Origin: Pachypanchax playfairii
Taxonomy: Eukaryota; Chordata; Actinopteri; Cyprinodontiformes; Aplocheilidae
Reading direction: 5' to 3'
Length of the DNA: 64,000 nucleotides
Assembly (NCBI GenBank): GCA_006937955.1
Contig: SSNP01000044.1
Span: 1,962,291 to 2,026,290, forward strand
This document shows positions 45,615-58,249 of the stretch, one piece after another (the first letter of the stretch is position 1; each line of letters opens with the position of its first letter). Both the position numbers and the translations under genes were made by a program. The notes beneath the pieces were generated by a model. That model was not told the DNA's origin, searched no databases, and saw nothing but the letters and a program-made list of their open reading frames with translations.

Positions 45615-48600
45615 CTACTTGGGGAAGACTGTGACCACGTCGTAGCCGTCGGGTGGAGTCACTCGCTCACGTGCGTGTTTCTCACAGTAAATCTTGTCCT
45701 CCACAAAGAAATGTCCCTTCTGTTTTAGGTTGATGTCGCAGTCTGTACAGGTGTAGCACTCAGGATGACGGAACTTGTCCCTGAGCTTTACCACCATACC
45801 CCTGAAATGTAAATACAAAAAACCTCATTAAAAAAATGACAACATTTGACTTTCATTTTTTAAAGCAAAGACATAAACTGAGTGTTACGATACAATCTAC
45901 ACCTGGAAGAATGAAGTGGTATAACAGCAAGTTCCTACCACCGTAGGTTAAAGCTGATATCCCTGATTTTAGATTGCCTAGCTTAGACTGTCAACAAAGT
46001 CAAAGAACTCTCAGCCCCTCCCGTTAGGTAGAATTCCTAAGCCACGCCCCCCCAGGTTTGGATACATGCGTAGCTCCAGAAGACGACCGAGTGCAAGACA
46101 CTGGTCCGCAGTTCATTCAAGTACCGTAACATGGCGGAATCACCAGTTAATGAAAACAATATAACAACGAACAACTGACATTAATTGTTACTTTGTCCTG
46201 AACCGACGCGGAACCAGCCGGCGGCTGTTTCTCCTGCTGTGACATGGTAGAGCGGCGAACACTCCCAGCAGTGGTGTTCTGCCGTAATATGTCCCAGTTT
46301 TTTAGGAGCACAGAAGCCAAATAAATGTGGAAGTCCATATGGCTGGAGAGACTGTCCAATCATTCCTTTCGGGCCGAACCATTTGATTGGTTGATGATTT
46401 TAGACAAATATGGGAGAACCACTTAATTATTTTTTTCATTTATTTTTTAAATCTTCACAACATATTTTTCTCCATGCTGTGTTAAAACGTTTTTAATGGG
46501 CATGAAAAAAATATGTTAAGCTAATTTGTTATGCAAAATGAGTATAGCAGATTTATATATTTCTACTGATCTATCATCATGACATTCCAACATATCCAGA
46601 TCTATTCATTGTCTTATTGTGTTAAACAGATGAACCTCCATGACATCTGTAGTTTACTGTTAAACCTGGTTATTCAAAAATATTAATCATTATTTTAGTT
46701 AGATGCTGTTTTTTTATTTGGAATTATTTTTAATATCATCATTGGTTAATCAGTTTTCTGGATCACTCCTAAAATCTGAATGATTGGTTCTAATACCATT
46801 TCAAACCTATCCTGAAAATTATATTCATATCCACTGTAAATATTTGGAGAGAAATAAACAAACTAAATTCAGCAAAATAAAAGCCTCCACAGTGGAGGAA
46901 CTAAAAACTACTTACACAATCCCAGATCCACATTTATCACAGATGGGTAACTTCTCCATGTTTCCCACTGATGATCCAATCTTTGTAGTGGGTGCTTTCA
47001 CACTCCTGAAGCCCGACGGCTTGTCAGAGTCACCTGCAATTTCAACAAATGTTGAAAACCAGAGGTTTCGCTGGTTCTATAAACAATCAGAATAATAAAA
47101 AGAAAGACTTGTGTGTGTCAAAGTACTGAAGTTGTAAAGCTGTTAAAGCCCTCTAGTATGTACCTGTCTCCAGAATCTCCTGAAGCACCTTGAAGGAAGC
47201 TGACTGTCGAGGTGGCTCATCAGACTCTTGGTTCTCTTGAAGCATCTTGTAAACCTCTGAATCTGCTACTATCGGTGGTCGATTACCTGCTACGGGCTGT
47301 TCTGTTGAATCTCTACAAAGATGTCAAACATGCACAAATTAGAATTGTGAGGAGTCCCACTACTCTTAAAACAGTCATTAAGACTTTAAAGAGCAATTCA
47401 TCCTCAAAACAACTTTTTTCTACTAATAAACTGTATAAGTGGGTCTTTACTAATGCATCCTTTCAGTTTCTGGGCATTTTTTGACATTTTCATGTAAACT
47501 TGATCAATTCTATACTTTTTGGTCTAAAAACGTCCTAGCGCTGCCCTCTTAGGGTTGAAAGGTGGCTACTGCATTTGAATTTTGTGACTGGCTGAAAGCA
47601 GTACATGTCCGCATCTCTAAGACACGCCTCCTGGAGTATAAAACCATCTTTCACACAGACACACCCGCCCCCGCCTGCCCGTTGTCTCCAGCTTCTCACC
47701 AAAGAGCTGCACACAATGATTTAGAGCAACTGGCTGAAAACTACGACAAATAGAATAACTAACATCATTAAAATAATAATGAAATCAGGGCAAAGACTTC
47801 AGTTTTACTGCAGTGGTTCTGATTGTGTGGATGTGATTTGTGCACGTTATATTTCTATTCAGGCCTTTACTCAGACCCCTCTTAGCAACACGGCAGTAGC
47901 TTTAGCATTGTGGCTAACAACAATCAATTGGTAAACTACTCTGAAAACTACGACAAAGAGAATAACTAATATCATTAAAAGAATAATTAAATCGGGGCAA
48001 AGACTTCAATTTTACTGCAGTGGTTGTGATTGTGTGGATGTGATTTATAGATGTTATATTCTCATCATGGTCGGGTTACAAGTCGACAACACGGCAGAGT
48101 CACACTGGAGCTAATCTAAACACGGAGAAGTGCTACACGTCAATCACAGCTTAGGCCCGCCTCTTAAAGTAACGCCTTCTTCAGCATTATTTGAAAAAGC
48201 AGTTAGAAGGCAGGAAGATAATTTAGAGGTGGGAGAGTTCCTCTTTAATAATCATATCAAGTTTGGACAGGAAAAAAAAAAATCTATTGTGCACATACTA
48301 TAAAAACATACTATAAAATGAAAATGCCTTAATATGAACTTTATTGTTACACAGCATCCTTCTGAATCAACATGAACGTCTGCCTGGAACTGTGTTTTTT
48401 TTATTTTTATTAGTGCATTTCGCCCAATTAAAAACCTCCTTGAGCCAAAGATGTCAGCAGGTAGGAAAATGTTATTCAACTGAACCTTTACCATAATGAA
48501 AAGTACCAAGTAAACAATGTTAAAGGTGAGATGATGTTTACTGTCGATCGTTTATGTAAAAACTAACTGAATTAAAAGTGGAGAAAATTAGAATCAAGGA

Positions 48601-51600
48601 AAAAGGGAAAAAAAAGGACCAACACTTAAATACCAAGTCATTGAAAACATGTTTATCTTTTCTTTGCAGTAATGATGAAAAATTGGGAACTGCACAGTTA
48701 AAGCCACCCAGGTCAAATCTGAACATCACACAAGTTCAAACCAAAGTTAAAACAAATGTTGTAATGATTGAAGATTTTCACTGAGTTAGTATGAACAGAA
48801 AACATGGCCGGTAGGTTGTAAAGAAACAGGTGGCTTTTTCTGCTGATGGTGATGCAAACACCCAAACACCTGGACTAATGGAGTCACCAACCTGACCAGC
48901 AGGTCTCAACCATCCTGAACATTTCATCCATATCTCTTCATTTCATTTTGAGTGTTCTTGTTGACAAACAGCCCTCAGAGGCTCACTTCTCCATAAGGCC
49001 GCTTTCAATTCTCCATTCTAAAAATCAGTTTCATGTCATCCTAACGTAGCCAACTTATCACACACTAAACTGATAAGAACAGAAACTTAAATCTTAGTCA
49101 AAAGTTAATGAAAAAAAAACAAGAAAGCCGGGGGTGGGAGGTATTTTAACTGGCAGTTTTAGTAAAGAAGCTGTAAAAGGAGAGCAGAATTTAGAATTTA
49201 TTGTGAGAAGTTCTCAAAGCAGACAGAGATCTGGTATCTTGACTCATCATGGTGTCATGGGTTTCATGTCTGGCATCTGTTTACTGAGTCTAGTTCAATT
49301 GCTCCTGAACCTGGTTGTTCCACCCTTAGCAGCAACAACTGCAATAAAGCATTTGTGATAACCGACAGTCTTTAAAAACTCTGTGGAGCTGCAGAAAAGT
49401 ATCTGAGACTTTGTGCATTCAAACGGATATTTGGTGGCGGCAGAACTAACTTATTGTTGGAGTCATCGGCCATGGTCACGGTCTTCACTTCGTTCACAGA
49501 TGAGTTGAAGTCCTTGATGTTCTCTGAAGAGTACAGACCAGAGGGGTTGTTGTACTGGTTGGTCACAACTTTGGGACCAAAACCAGAGAAAGGAAGTGCG
49601 CTCCTGTTATGGGACGAGCCAATGTTTTTCACCTCCTGAGAAAAACAAAAAAAGAAATGGTGGTGATATTTTACTAAATTATAGTTGTGGCAGCTTTTTA
49701 AGCGTGCAGTGGGACTCTCACAAGGACGCAATAATAATTTGAGCAAACAGTAGCGTGTACGCTCAGCTCACACACTGCACATACAGTACATGACTCGACT
49801 CCACTAGCTGGCATAAATATAAATTCATGTCTGAAAGGACTTTTTACAAGCAACTTAATTATTAGGATGACTTTGAATTTGTTTAAAACAACAAAACATA
49901 TGCACGGACACATGCAACACTTTGTGTACAAACACTGTACAGCGAAGTGGAAACACTTACAGATGGACACAAACATGCACCTGCAGTTTTCAGGTAGAAA
50001 TTCAAAGTTTCTGCAGATTTTAAATGCAGACTCAGATATTTCTTTAACAGAAAACTCTCTCAAAATATTTTCTTCCTTCTCTAGAATCCTGTTTAATTAC
50101 ATGAACTAACAGACTTTAAGCACGAACATGCAAGGAAATCATTGTGGGCACATAAATAACCAAATCTACCTCATGCATTACAATGTGAACCTGGAAATGT
50201 CTCCGAATACAACACGTGCTTCAAGCATCTGGCATCTCAGTTGCACAACACTGCAAGGTCTCTGTAAACTTTTAACAAATGAAACTGAACAAATAAATAC
50301 ATACAAAGACACAAGCAGCTACACAACTGACTAAACGCATGACTGAACAATCCAAATAAAGGAAGAAGGTAAAAATATCAAAGCAACAAATGCTTGAAAC
50401 ATGTGTTCTTCTGCACGTGAGAAAGATTACAAACATTTGTGACTTGACACACAAACAACGGGACCTGAAACAGTTTCCTACATGAATTCACACTTTCCGC
50501 TGAAAGTAGAAACTCAGGATTGCATCAGAACCTGGCAGATAAACTACTGTCTCCTAGGAAACCTGTTGGGAAGCAAACAATAACTTTCATTGCTGGCAAT
50601 AAAAAATTCTCCACAAGCCTTTGCAGGCATAATTAGAGGCAAATATTCAGGTAAAAAAAAAAAAAAACTATGGTTCTCGGGGAAAAAACAAGAATTCCTG
50701 TCATCACTCTACACGAGCTGGAGCAGTAGATCTAACTTTTACACCTAGATTGTATGTGGACACTCACTTGTGGCTCTGAGGCAAGATTCATCTTGTACGG
50801 ATGAGTCTTCCCTTCCTCTGATGAAAGCGGAGACCACAATTTAGTTTCAGATCTGAGGAGCAGAGAAAAAGAAATGAGGGTTAAATGAATAATAACGTCA
50901 CACATAGAATTCTCCTGTGTCTATGTGCAACAAGGAAGTTATGATGTCATGTAGAGATATGAGATAGTGTAACAGCATAGCTCAACACACCCAACACCAC
51001 ACACCATACTTGTAAATATGACCTGAGTTTTGGTTGAGCTGCTTTACCTTCATTCTGGTGTTAAGGTGTTTACCTGTCTATGCAGAGCACCATTTCCTCA
51101 ATGCAGCCTTTAATCTTGTTCTGTGCTTCCAAATGAGTCATGCTCTCTGTTGCCTCTCCATTGATAGACACAATGATATCACCCATGCACAGGTTAGCTT
51201 GGGCTGCTTTACTCCCGGGGTTCACCTAAAACACAGAGGACAACATAAACTGATGGAACGAGCACACAAGAAGTTACTATGTTTTATTGAGTATTCAAAT
51301 ACTTAACAGTCAGACTTATTTTTTAGCTCTGGATAATGTGTTTGGGAAAAATCTTTATAAGTTCAATCTATGTACAGAAAACCAGTTTTAAGGAACATAA
51401 AAAGAGAAACAACTAGAAAGCTTGTTCAGTTCTCTGTAGTTTACTATAAACAGAAGCACTTGCAAACGGGAGTTATCTGTCAGTGACGTAGACTGTTCCA
51501 TCAAGATAAGGATCTGAGGAAAAACGCACACAGTCCAGGAATTCCTGATCCCGACGGGTGGAGTTAGAGACCTGCAACCTCAAGTTTCTAACAGAAAATA

Positions 51601-52035
51601 CACTCTCCAAACATGCAAAGGACAATTAACTACTGTCATCACAATCTTTGTTTCGTTCAACAAACTCCAACTTTTGTATTTAGGTGAAAAATACAAATAT
51701 CGGACATGGTGCTGTATTTAAAGCAAACCATTTCGCCTGAAGTCCAAGGATCAGTTTTTAACACCAGTTTAAGTCTCAAAGTAAACATTAGTTAAACAAC
51801 ATATGTTTGCTTTAAGTGTCCAAACAAACAGAAACAACAACAACTCAAAAAAGCCCCAAAACAAAACACTAAAAGAACTTTGAACGAGTTGTTGTGTTGT
51901 AAAATAAAGTAAACGAAGCACTGAAATGTCAAGCTAACTTACCCGCGAAACAGCCAGCGGCTGATCAAAATCTTTGCCCCCAACAAGCCGGAAGCCCCAG
52001 GGTCCAGGACCCTCCATCACGACTCGGAGAGCCAT
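45615..52035 (-). CDS. pdlim1: pdlim1, PDZ and LIM domain protein 1 (CLP36/elfin)
   Basis: There are seven coding exons on the minus strand: 52035-51943, 51225-51074, 50852-50768, 49635-49451, 47312-47164, 47033-46916 and 45801-45615. Together they are 969 nt, 322 aa; human is about 329. All introns are GT-AG and in phase. Residues about 1-84 form the PDZ domain, with GPGPWGFRLVGGKDF (carboxylate-binding loop). A middle linker has the ZM-type segment NQYNNPSGLYSSENIKDFN. The C-terminus is one LIM domain, with zinc ligands in CDKCG, HPECYTCTDC and YCEKH, and ends VVTVFPK. The family protein binds alpha-actinin through its N-terminal half and kinases through LIM, on stress fibres and Z-discs. 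Start: first ATG of the exon; Leu-Arg-Val-Val replaces the more usual N-terminal residues. Neighbouring sorbs1 matches human gene order. Confidence 0.96.
47385..48249. mobile_element. Possible non-autonomous DNA element in pdlim1 intron
   Basis: The left edge TTTAAAGAGCAATTCATCC and the reverse complement of the right edge, TTAAAGAGGAACTCTCCC, form an imperfect inverted repeat. The interior contains a roughly 125-bp direct duplication (47734-47860 and 47941-48067). No transposase remains, and the target duplication is not clear. Confidence 0.35.
47734..48067. repeat. Direct duplication, period 207 bp
   Basis: CTGAAAACTACGACAAATAG starts a roughly 125-bp segment at 47734; a copy beginning CTGAAAACTACGACAAAGAG starts at 47941. 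Both contain GGGCAAAGACTTCA followed by TTTTACTGCAGTGGTT and TGTGTGGATGTGATTT. The copies differ by scattered substitutions. Confidence 0.85.
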
Positions 52036-52210
52036 CACCTGAACGCACCGCCGTCCCTACGGAGCTACTGCCAAAGTCTTTACTTCCAATTTATGGCGCA
52101 GATTTTACAGCATAAGACAAGCGAGGCTTGAGACGGACCACGACTCAGCAGCGGCATGAAGCAGGGGGCGGAACCTCCTGTCGGATTAATCGATGTTTCC
52201 TCGTGGATGA
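52036..52210 (-). promoter_or_regulatory. pdlim1: pdlim1 5' UTR and proximal promoter
   Basis: The GC-richer sequence directly upstream of the start codon includes a GC box (GGGGGCGG, about 52164-52171). No TATA box is obvious. Role inferred from position. Confidence 0.4.
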
Positions 52211-53990
52211 GGTAATCACAGATCGTGTATAAAGACGATGAGCCACTGCGTTCTCAGTAAGCACATACCGCTAGTTCCAGTCACACTAACCACGACGGTT
52301 GTCTATTATTAAATTACTGCAGGAAGCAGCATAGACTGTTCTAGTATCAGTCAGCTGAGGGAGATATTTGTAGCACTCTAAAGCTAACGGTTCATACTGT
52401 CATGTATATGACACCATGCTGAGAAGAAAAGGCAATTGTAAAATATAAGAAATATAAAATTGGAAATAGAGTATCTTAACAAAAGTATCACAAAGAAACC
52501 TCAATGAAAACCGCCCCAAAACATCTAGAGATACTCACACATTTATAAAATACCTAAAACTACTGACAATAAATTACAGATGTGACGCAAATGTACGTTT
52601 GTCCATCTTGAAATTTATATTCAATGTTAACATATACTTGAAACACAAAAATGCTTTTAAAAAGAAAAGATTTTAAACTGATAAACAGCATTTTTGACTA
52701 TTGTCGTTAGAAGCAACAAAAGTTCATTAAAGAAAGGAAGGAGAGGCTCTTCTTCACATTTTGCCTCTCTAACGTGCTCCACTGTTTGTTTTACCATTTA
52801 TGGTAGAGCCAAATCCCAGGATGTAGAATGTGCCACTCCCAAAACCTGAATTCCTGCAGAACTCTTTGCTGAAAAGTACAAAAAAAGAAAGAAAGAAAAA
52901 AAAAAAAGTGTATGAACAGACAAAATTAAGAAAACACACCCTTGCTTCATGTATGCTCCCCCCCGTGTTAGATCAGGTTTACACTAAGAAACCGCTTTGG
53001 GTTTTTGTTAAAAATCTAAATGTAACAAAAAATGTAAGGAATGGTCAAATACTTCTTGGTTTTAGCAATACAACTTAATCCATTGGAAAGATGGATTATT
53101 TCCCTTAAATAGTGCCTAATTTTGCCTCTGATACTCAACCCCTCATTGAGGGTTGAATATCCGAGTCAAATATGTGGGTTGGGTCCAAGAAAATGTGACA
53201 AATCCACCTCTTTGCCAAAGCCAAACAACTTTTTCTGCAGTTTTTCTGCTACTGTTTGTTTGGTGTTGTCGATTGGATTGAACTATTTAAATCTGAAGAT
53301 AGATTAAAATGTAACAATTAACTGATTTTTTCAAAAGTGTGGAAGAATCAAACACAGCCTCAACAGCCTCCTTCTCATGTTGGTCAACAGCTTGGTCACA
53401 CATTGGTCTTAGTCTGGCACAAACAGCTCACTCAAGGTGATCCCACAAGTGTTCTTTTAGGGATGTTGTCTTTTCAGGACACTCACTTCATGGTCTGTCA
53501 CTTCATTTGGGTATAGTACTAGAGGTAACTCTAAATAATGCTAGTTGTCTGATGATATGGGCCCTATCCAGATCAGGGGTGTGTCCAGAGGGGTGGCCCA
53601 GGGGGGCATAGGCAACCCTTCCAATTAGACTGGCACCCCAGGTGCCATCCTTAAGCTAAGACAGTCAAATTCAATCAAACATCAAATGAAGATGATGTCT
53701 TCACAGTGAAGCTCAGACATCCGGGTGTAAGTGAATGCAGCACCTGCTGCTTTACAAACTTATGGTATTTAACCTCCATTCCAACTTTTAAGATGAATAT
53801 TAGCAGCCTATAAAAATAAAATATTGCTCCAGAATATTTAAGTTGAGCAGAAAATATTGCACTAGCCAATCAGATGCTTAAAATGGTCATATTTTGATTT
53901 TTAAAACTACTTTTGCCAAAACTTTTTTTGGCATTTTGACACATCAGTGAAAATACTATGCTGTCCTTGATTGTTGAATAAACACTGAAA
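52211..53990. other. Intergenic sequence, no gene seen
   Basis: AT-rich sequence with a purine simple repeat at 52877-52909. The part 53340-53640 looks like a degraded transposon but I cannot assign it. No exon with supporting splice sites was found. Confidence 0.4.
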
Positions 53991-53997
53991 AGCTTTA

Positions 53998-54459
53998 AAT
54001 TGACCTTTCGCCGAGTCCCACCCCCCTTAGTTACTGTTGCTACGTCCGACAAAAACGACCAGTGCAACAGATTATCATGACTGTAAGATGTATTTCCATG
54101 TGTGTCAGTGACATTTTCTGGAGCAAAACTTTCACGACATCCTCCAAATTGAACCAGTCTTGATCTCCTTTCACTCTCCGGATCAGCTCTGCTGAGTGGC
54201 GTCCATCCGCTCGCAGTCAGCCTCCCTCATAGCCGGCAAGCACTCCCAGCACCTCCAAAGCTAGCCCCCTGTGTCGCCCAACCAGTCGGCAATCCAGAGC
54301 CGGCTCACGCTCATCTGCGGGTAGACTGCTAGTAAGTAGTTAGTTGATGTGGGCGCACAGCTTCACCATCTTGCTCGGAATTAATGTTTGACAGACCTGC
54401 GCACATAGTAATAGTTCTGTGATTGGTCGTTTTGGGGGCGGGCCAGCAAAAGGTCAATT
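53998..54459. mobile_element. MITE with inverted termini AATTGACCTTT
   Basis: The left end reads AATTGACCTTTCGCCGAGTC and the reverse complement of the right end reads AATTGACCTTTTGCTGGCCC; both continue into C-rich runs and an ACGACCA block. The 462-bp element has no coding capacity. The target duplication was not resolved. Confidence 0.6.
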
Positions 54460-57400
54460 GTACCTTTTGTTCTTTATTTATTGAGACAATGCCTCAAAAT
54501 TGTACTGTAGTGCACAGTAGTGGATTAAAACTTCCTTCTAATAAAGGTTTAAAGTACATTCAACTGAACACTTTATGTGTAATTAAAATGCACCATTGGC
54601 ATTATGTTTTGACAGATTTTGATTCCATGTAAGTTTTTGGTAGCCACTTAAATTATAATAAAACAGTTTAGAATTTAGTAAAAACTAGGTATTTTTAAGG
54701 TTATGGATCATTTACATGTGCCACCCTTTCATAAATCTGTTCCCCTACCTCGCGGAGCTGAAACCAACTGAGCACAGTAACAAAGTCATTGTTGACAGGT
54801 CCTGACAATCAGGTGCCAGTTGCCAGCACCTGAGGAACCAAAGGTTCTATAAAAGGCTCGAGCTTATTACCAAAGTAAAGATTTGGAACATGTTTAATGA
54901 CCACAACTCAAATGGACAACTCTGCTGCTCAATCCACAAGCATTTATTCTTACAAATATGGCACCATATAAAGTGAAACAAACAGTAATTCCAACAGTAT
55001 CTGATCTATTGTGGAAGCATTGTTACAACAAAGAAACACAAATGTACTTATTTTTTGTACCAAGTATAGATGGACATGCTAAAGTTCAACAGATTAGGTA
55101 AAAATGATTAATTGTTTGTAATATTACCCAGAAAAAACAGACATTTTGACTTTATAGGTGCAAAGTTTGTTTACTTGATCTGAATTCACTAACTGTATAC
55201 AACTCATGTCCCAAATAACCAAATCCAAGTGTCCAAATAAATGACACATACAATGGTTTAAATTGTTTATTAAATATTGCATAATACCAAAGTCACAGCA
55301 GCGTATATTATCTTTATTTTAATATTGTCAATGTAACATCACTGCAAAAAGAAGCAAACAAACCAAAACTGTTACAGATTGTGCGCCTCAATAAACAACT
55401 CAATTCTTATGATTATTATGTTGAAGCAACGTGTTACACTCTTAGGTACTTTTACAGTAACAAACAACTTTTTAGTAAGTATCCCATTGTGGAAACTAGG
55501 ACTAATGTGAAAACCATAATTACACCAAATGATGTTAAGAACAGATGTCAGTGACTCTTAACAAATAAAAAGGACAATGAGGCACAATTTGGAATCAGAC
55601 AACCTAACAAGTGACAGTTTAATATTCAGATGCATCAGATTTTATGTGCTGATTAACACTCCACTCTTTGAATGATCACAAATCCTTCTGGTAAAATAAT
55701 TCACTGCAACTGACAGAAAGCTCAGTCTGATACTCCCATCACTTGCAGTCTATTTTATCATTTACATATTTACAATCCTTCTTGTCCATTTTGCTCCACA
55801 ATCTACATGTTCATTGTAACTTAAATTTAGGTATCATTTTCCCATACTGGCATTTACTGCCTGCACGACATTCATATTCATACATTCATACATCTCCTGA
55901 TGTTTTATGGAGCATGATTAACACAAAAAAACTAAAGTGAGCCATTTACTTATCCCATGTTTGAGATGGAAAACTCTTCTCTCGTTACATTCTGTCATGG
56001 AAAAAAACTATTTTAACAAGTCAACACAGTCAAACAGCCAAAACATTCATGAGAAGTTGTAATTTCAAAGGGGCAAACACATTTAGCAAAAGTGGAGGCC
56101 TCTGTGGTGAAATAAAATACATGACCATTGTGTCAGTGCTGTACAAGCACACCCACAGTGCAGTGTATTATTACAAGCTTTATCTTGCTGGGAAAAAAAA
56201 AACTTTAGCTGATGTTGGCAAAGTAGTCAAAAACAAGTGGAAAAACTTGATCAAACAGCAAACAACCACGAAAGATGAAACATTGCATCTGGTTAAAATG
56301 TACTTCATGAAATATTAAACTTCATGTCACTTGTGGAGAAGTAACACAACTTCAAATGATATCTTTACAATTATCATTGCACAACTAGGTAACACTTGGA
56401 CATAGTCACATTTGCTTTTAGGTTTAGAGAATGTAAGTCTTATATTCTTCACTTTACATTGTGTTTCAAATGTCCTTTCAGACAAGTCAAGCATGACAGA
56501 GTCAACTACAATTTGCACTTGTTTTATTAGAAAATTATGATATTTTTGCAAAACGTGTCTTAGAAACTCTAAGAGATCAGTGCATTGGCAATGCTGATTT
56601 GCAAAAATCAGCTTAAAATACTTGTTTAGCAAGCAGTACATTACTGACATGCTGCTCTGGGCAGCCCATAACAAGCACTAATGAACAAAGACTTGAGACG
56701 GATGAAAACACTACATACTCAGGACAAAAAAGCAAAGAAAAACAAGCTCCATTTTAACATCTGGTGTGTGTTTGCATTATGTTGGATGGGCCTCAGCCAA
56801 TTGGCGAACAAAGTTTAAACTGAAACTCAATGAGTGGATATTTTCAGCTACCACCTCCGTTTTCTTTAAGCTAAATAAAGAGATTTTAACAAGGTAGTTT
56901 TTTTTTTTGTGATCCAATTTGGTTACTCACTCTCTCATTGATTTGAACAGCGCACACTGAGCTAATGCTGACCTGAAAGCTGTAAACATTACATATGAAA
57001 ACATAGTGATCTACATTTATCTTGTTAGGTGGGATCTTCCTGATGATCAAACAGGAAGTCAAATGCTACAGGTGTGGTAGTTTGTGTGGGTTTGTTTTGA
57101 GACATTTACTTGCCAAGTGTCTTCCTTTAAGGAATTCCTATGCAACCAACACAATTTACCTTTATAAAACAAAACTTGTACAGACAAACAAGTAAATGGT
57201 TTTGGAAATGAATGAGTGTCTATATACACTGTTTTGCTTCACTTGTGAGATGTACAAGGCATTCCACCTGTCCAGCAACTGTTTGCTAAGGTAACTGGGA
57301 AATAAAACTGAAGCTATCAGCATATACCTACATTTTACTGTTCTTTTTTACATGCTCATAACTTTTTATAACTTCTGAACAAATTTTGGATAGGAAAATA

Positions 57401-58249
57401 AGGCAATATTGAAGCAGTATCTGAAGCATTTGGATTATGCTATTTTGTTGAAACTTTCATGTTCTGTTAAAGGAACTGACATTGAGTATAATATAATTGG
57501 AAAAAAACCCATGCAGTTACATAAAACTGGTTAATGAAGAGGGCTTTAAACACGTTTAAAAACCAGAGGGCTTGACTTTAATTCTTTTTTCCAAATCAAC
57601 TCTGAGTGAAAATATTTTCTTTTACAGACTAGGAAAAAAAAATCCATAAAATTTAACATCTATCCAAGTTGAGTGATTTCTTCATCTGTTTAAATTTGTG
57701 AGATTTGTAGTTTGCATTATTTTGTACATTGTATTAAGATTTAATGATCCTGACAGACTTGTGACAGGCACTTCCAACCCAACCATATGGCCCATAAAAG
57801 TACATTTTACTTGTCTAAAGTCCAATTTAGATGATAAAATCCACTGTAGAATCCACTGCTCTGCTGCTTGACTCTAGTCTGATGTGCTACATAAACATTT
57901 GTTTACTACGAAATTGCATGAACAAATTGGAAGCCATTATTTGTACAACACAAGTTAATTTGTGTATTTTACAGAGTCATTCCACATATGGAGATGTATA
58001 AATTCTGTCAAAAATGAGTAATACTGGATCTCAGTATACATTATAGTATACATTATGCTGAGGTGTTGGGCAGAGAGCTGTCCATCAACTTTGCCACATA
58101 GCTGGACATACCACAGGCCATACTGCTCACTTTCCTTGACAAAATATATTCGCTGGGCTAAATGACTATTCTAAACAACAGCCATGCACAGTAGTAATAA
58201 CCTCCCAAGCTTTACAGGCAACCATGTGTTACAATCAGATTAAACATCA
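54460..58249 (-). other. sorbs1: Probable long sorbs1 3' UTR and flank
   Basis: This 3.8-kb AT-rich region follows the sorbs1 stop codon on the minus strand and has little repeat content from about 54940 onward. Several TTTATT hexamers (for example near 54945 and 55265) would act as minus-strand AATAAA signals. A long 3' UTR is plausible, but the end cannot be fixed from sequence alone. Confidence 0.35.

Noticed and set aside
47212..47484. 90-codon plus-strand frame
   Set aside because: It is the antisense shadow of a pdlim1 exon plus intron.
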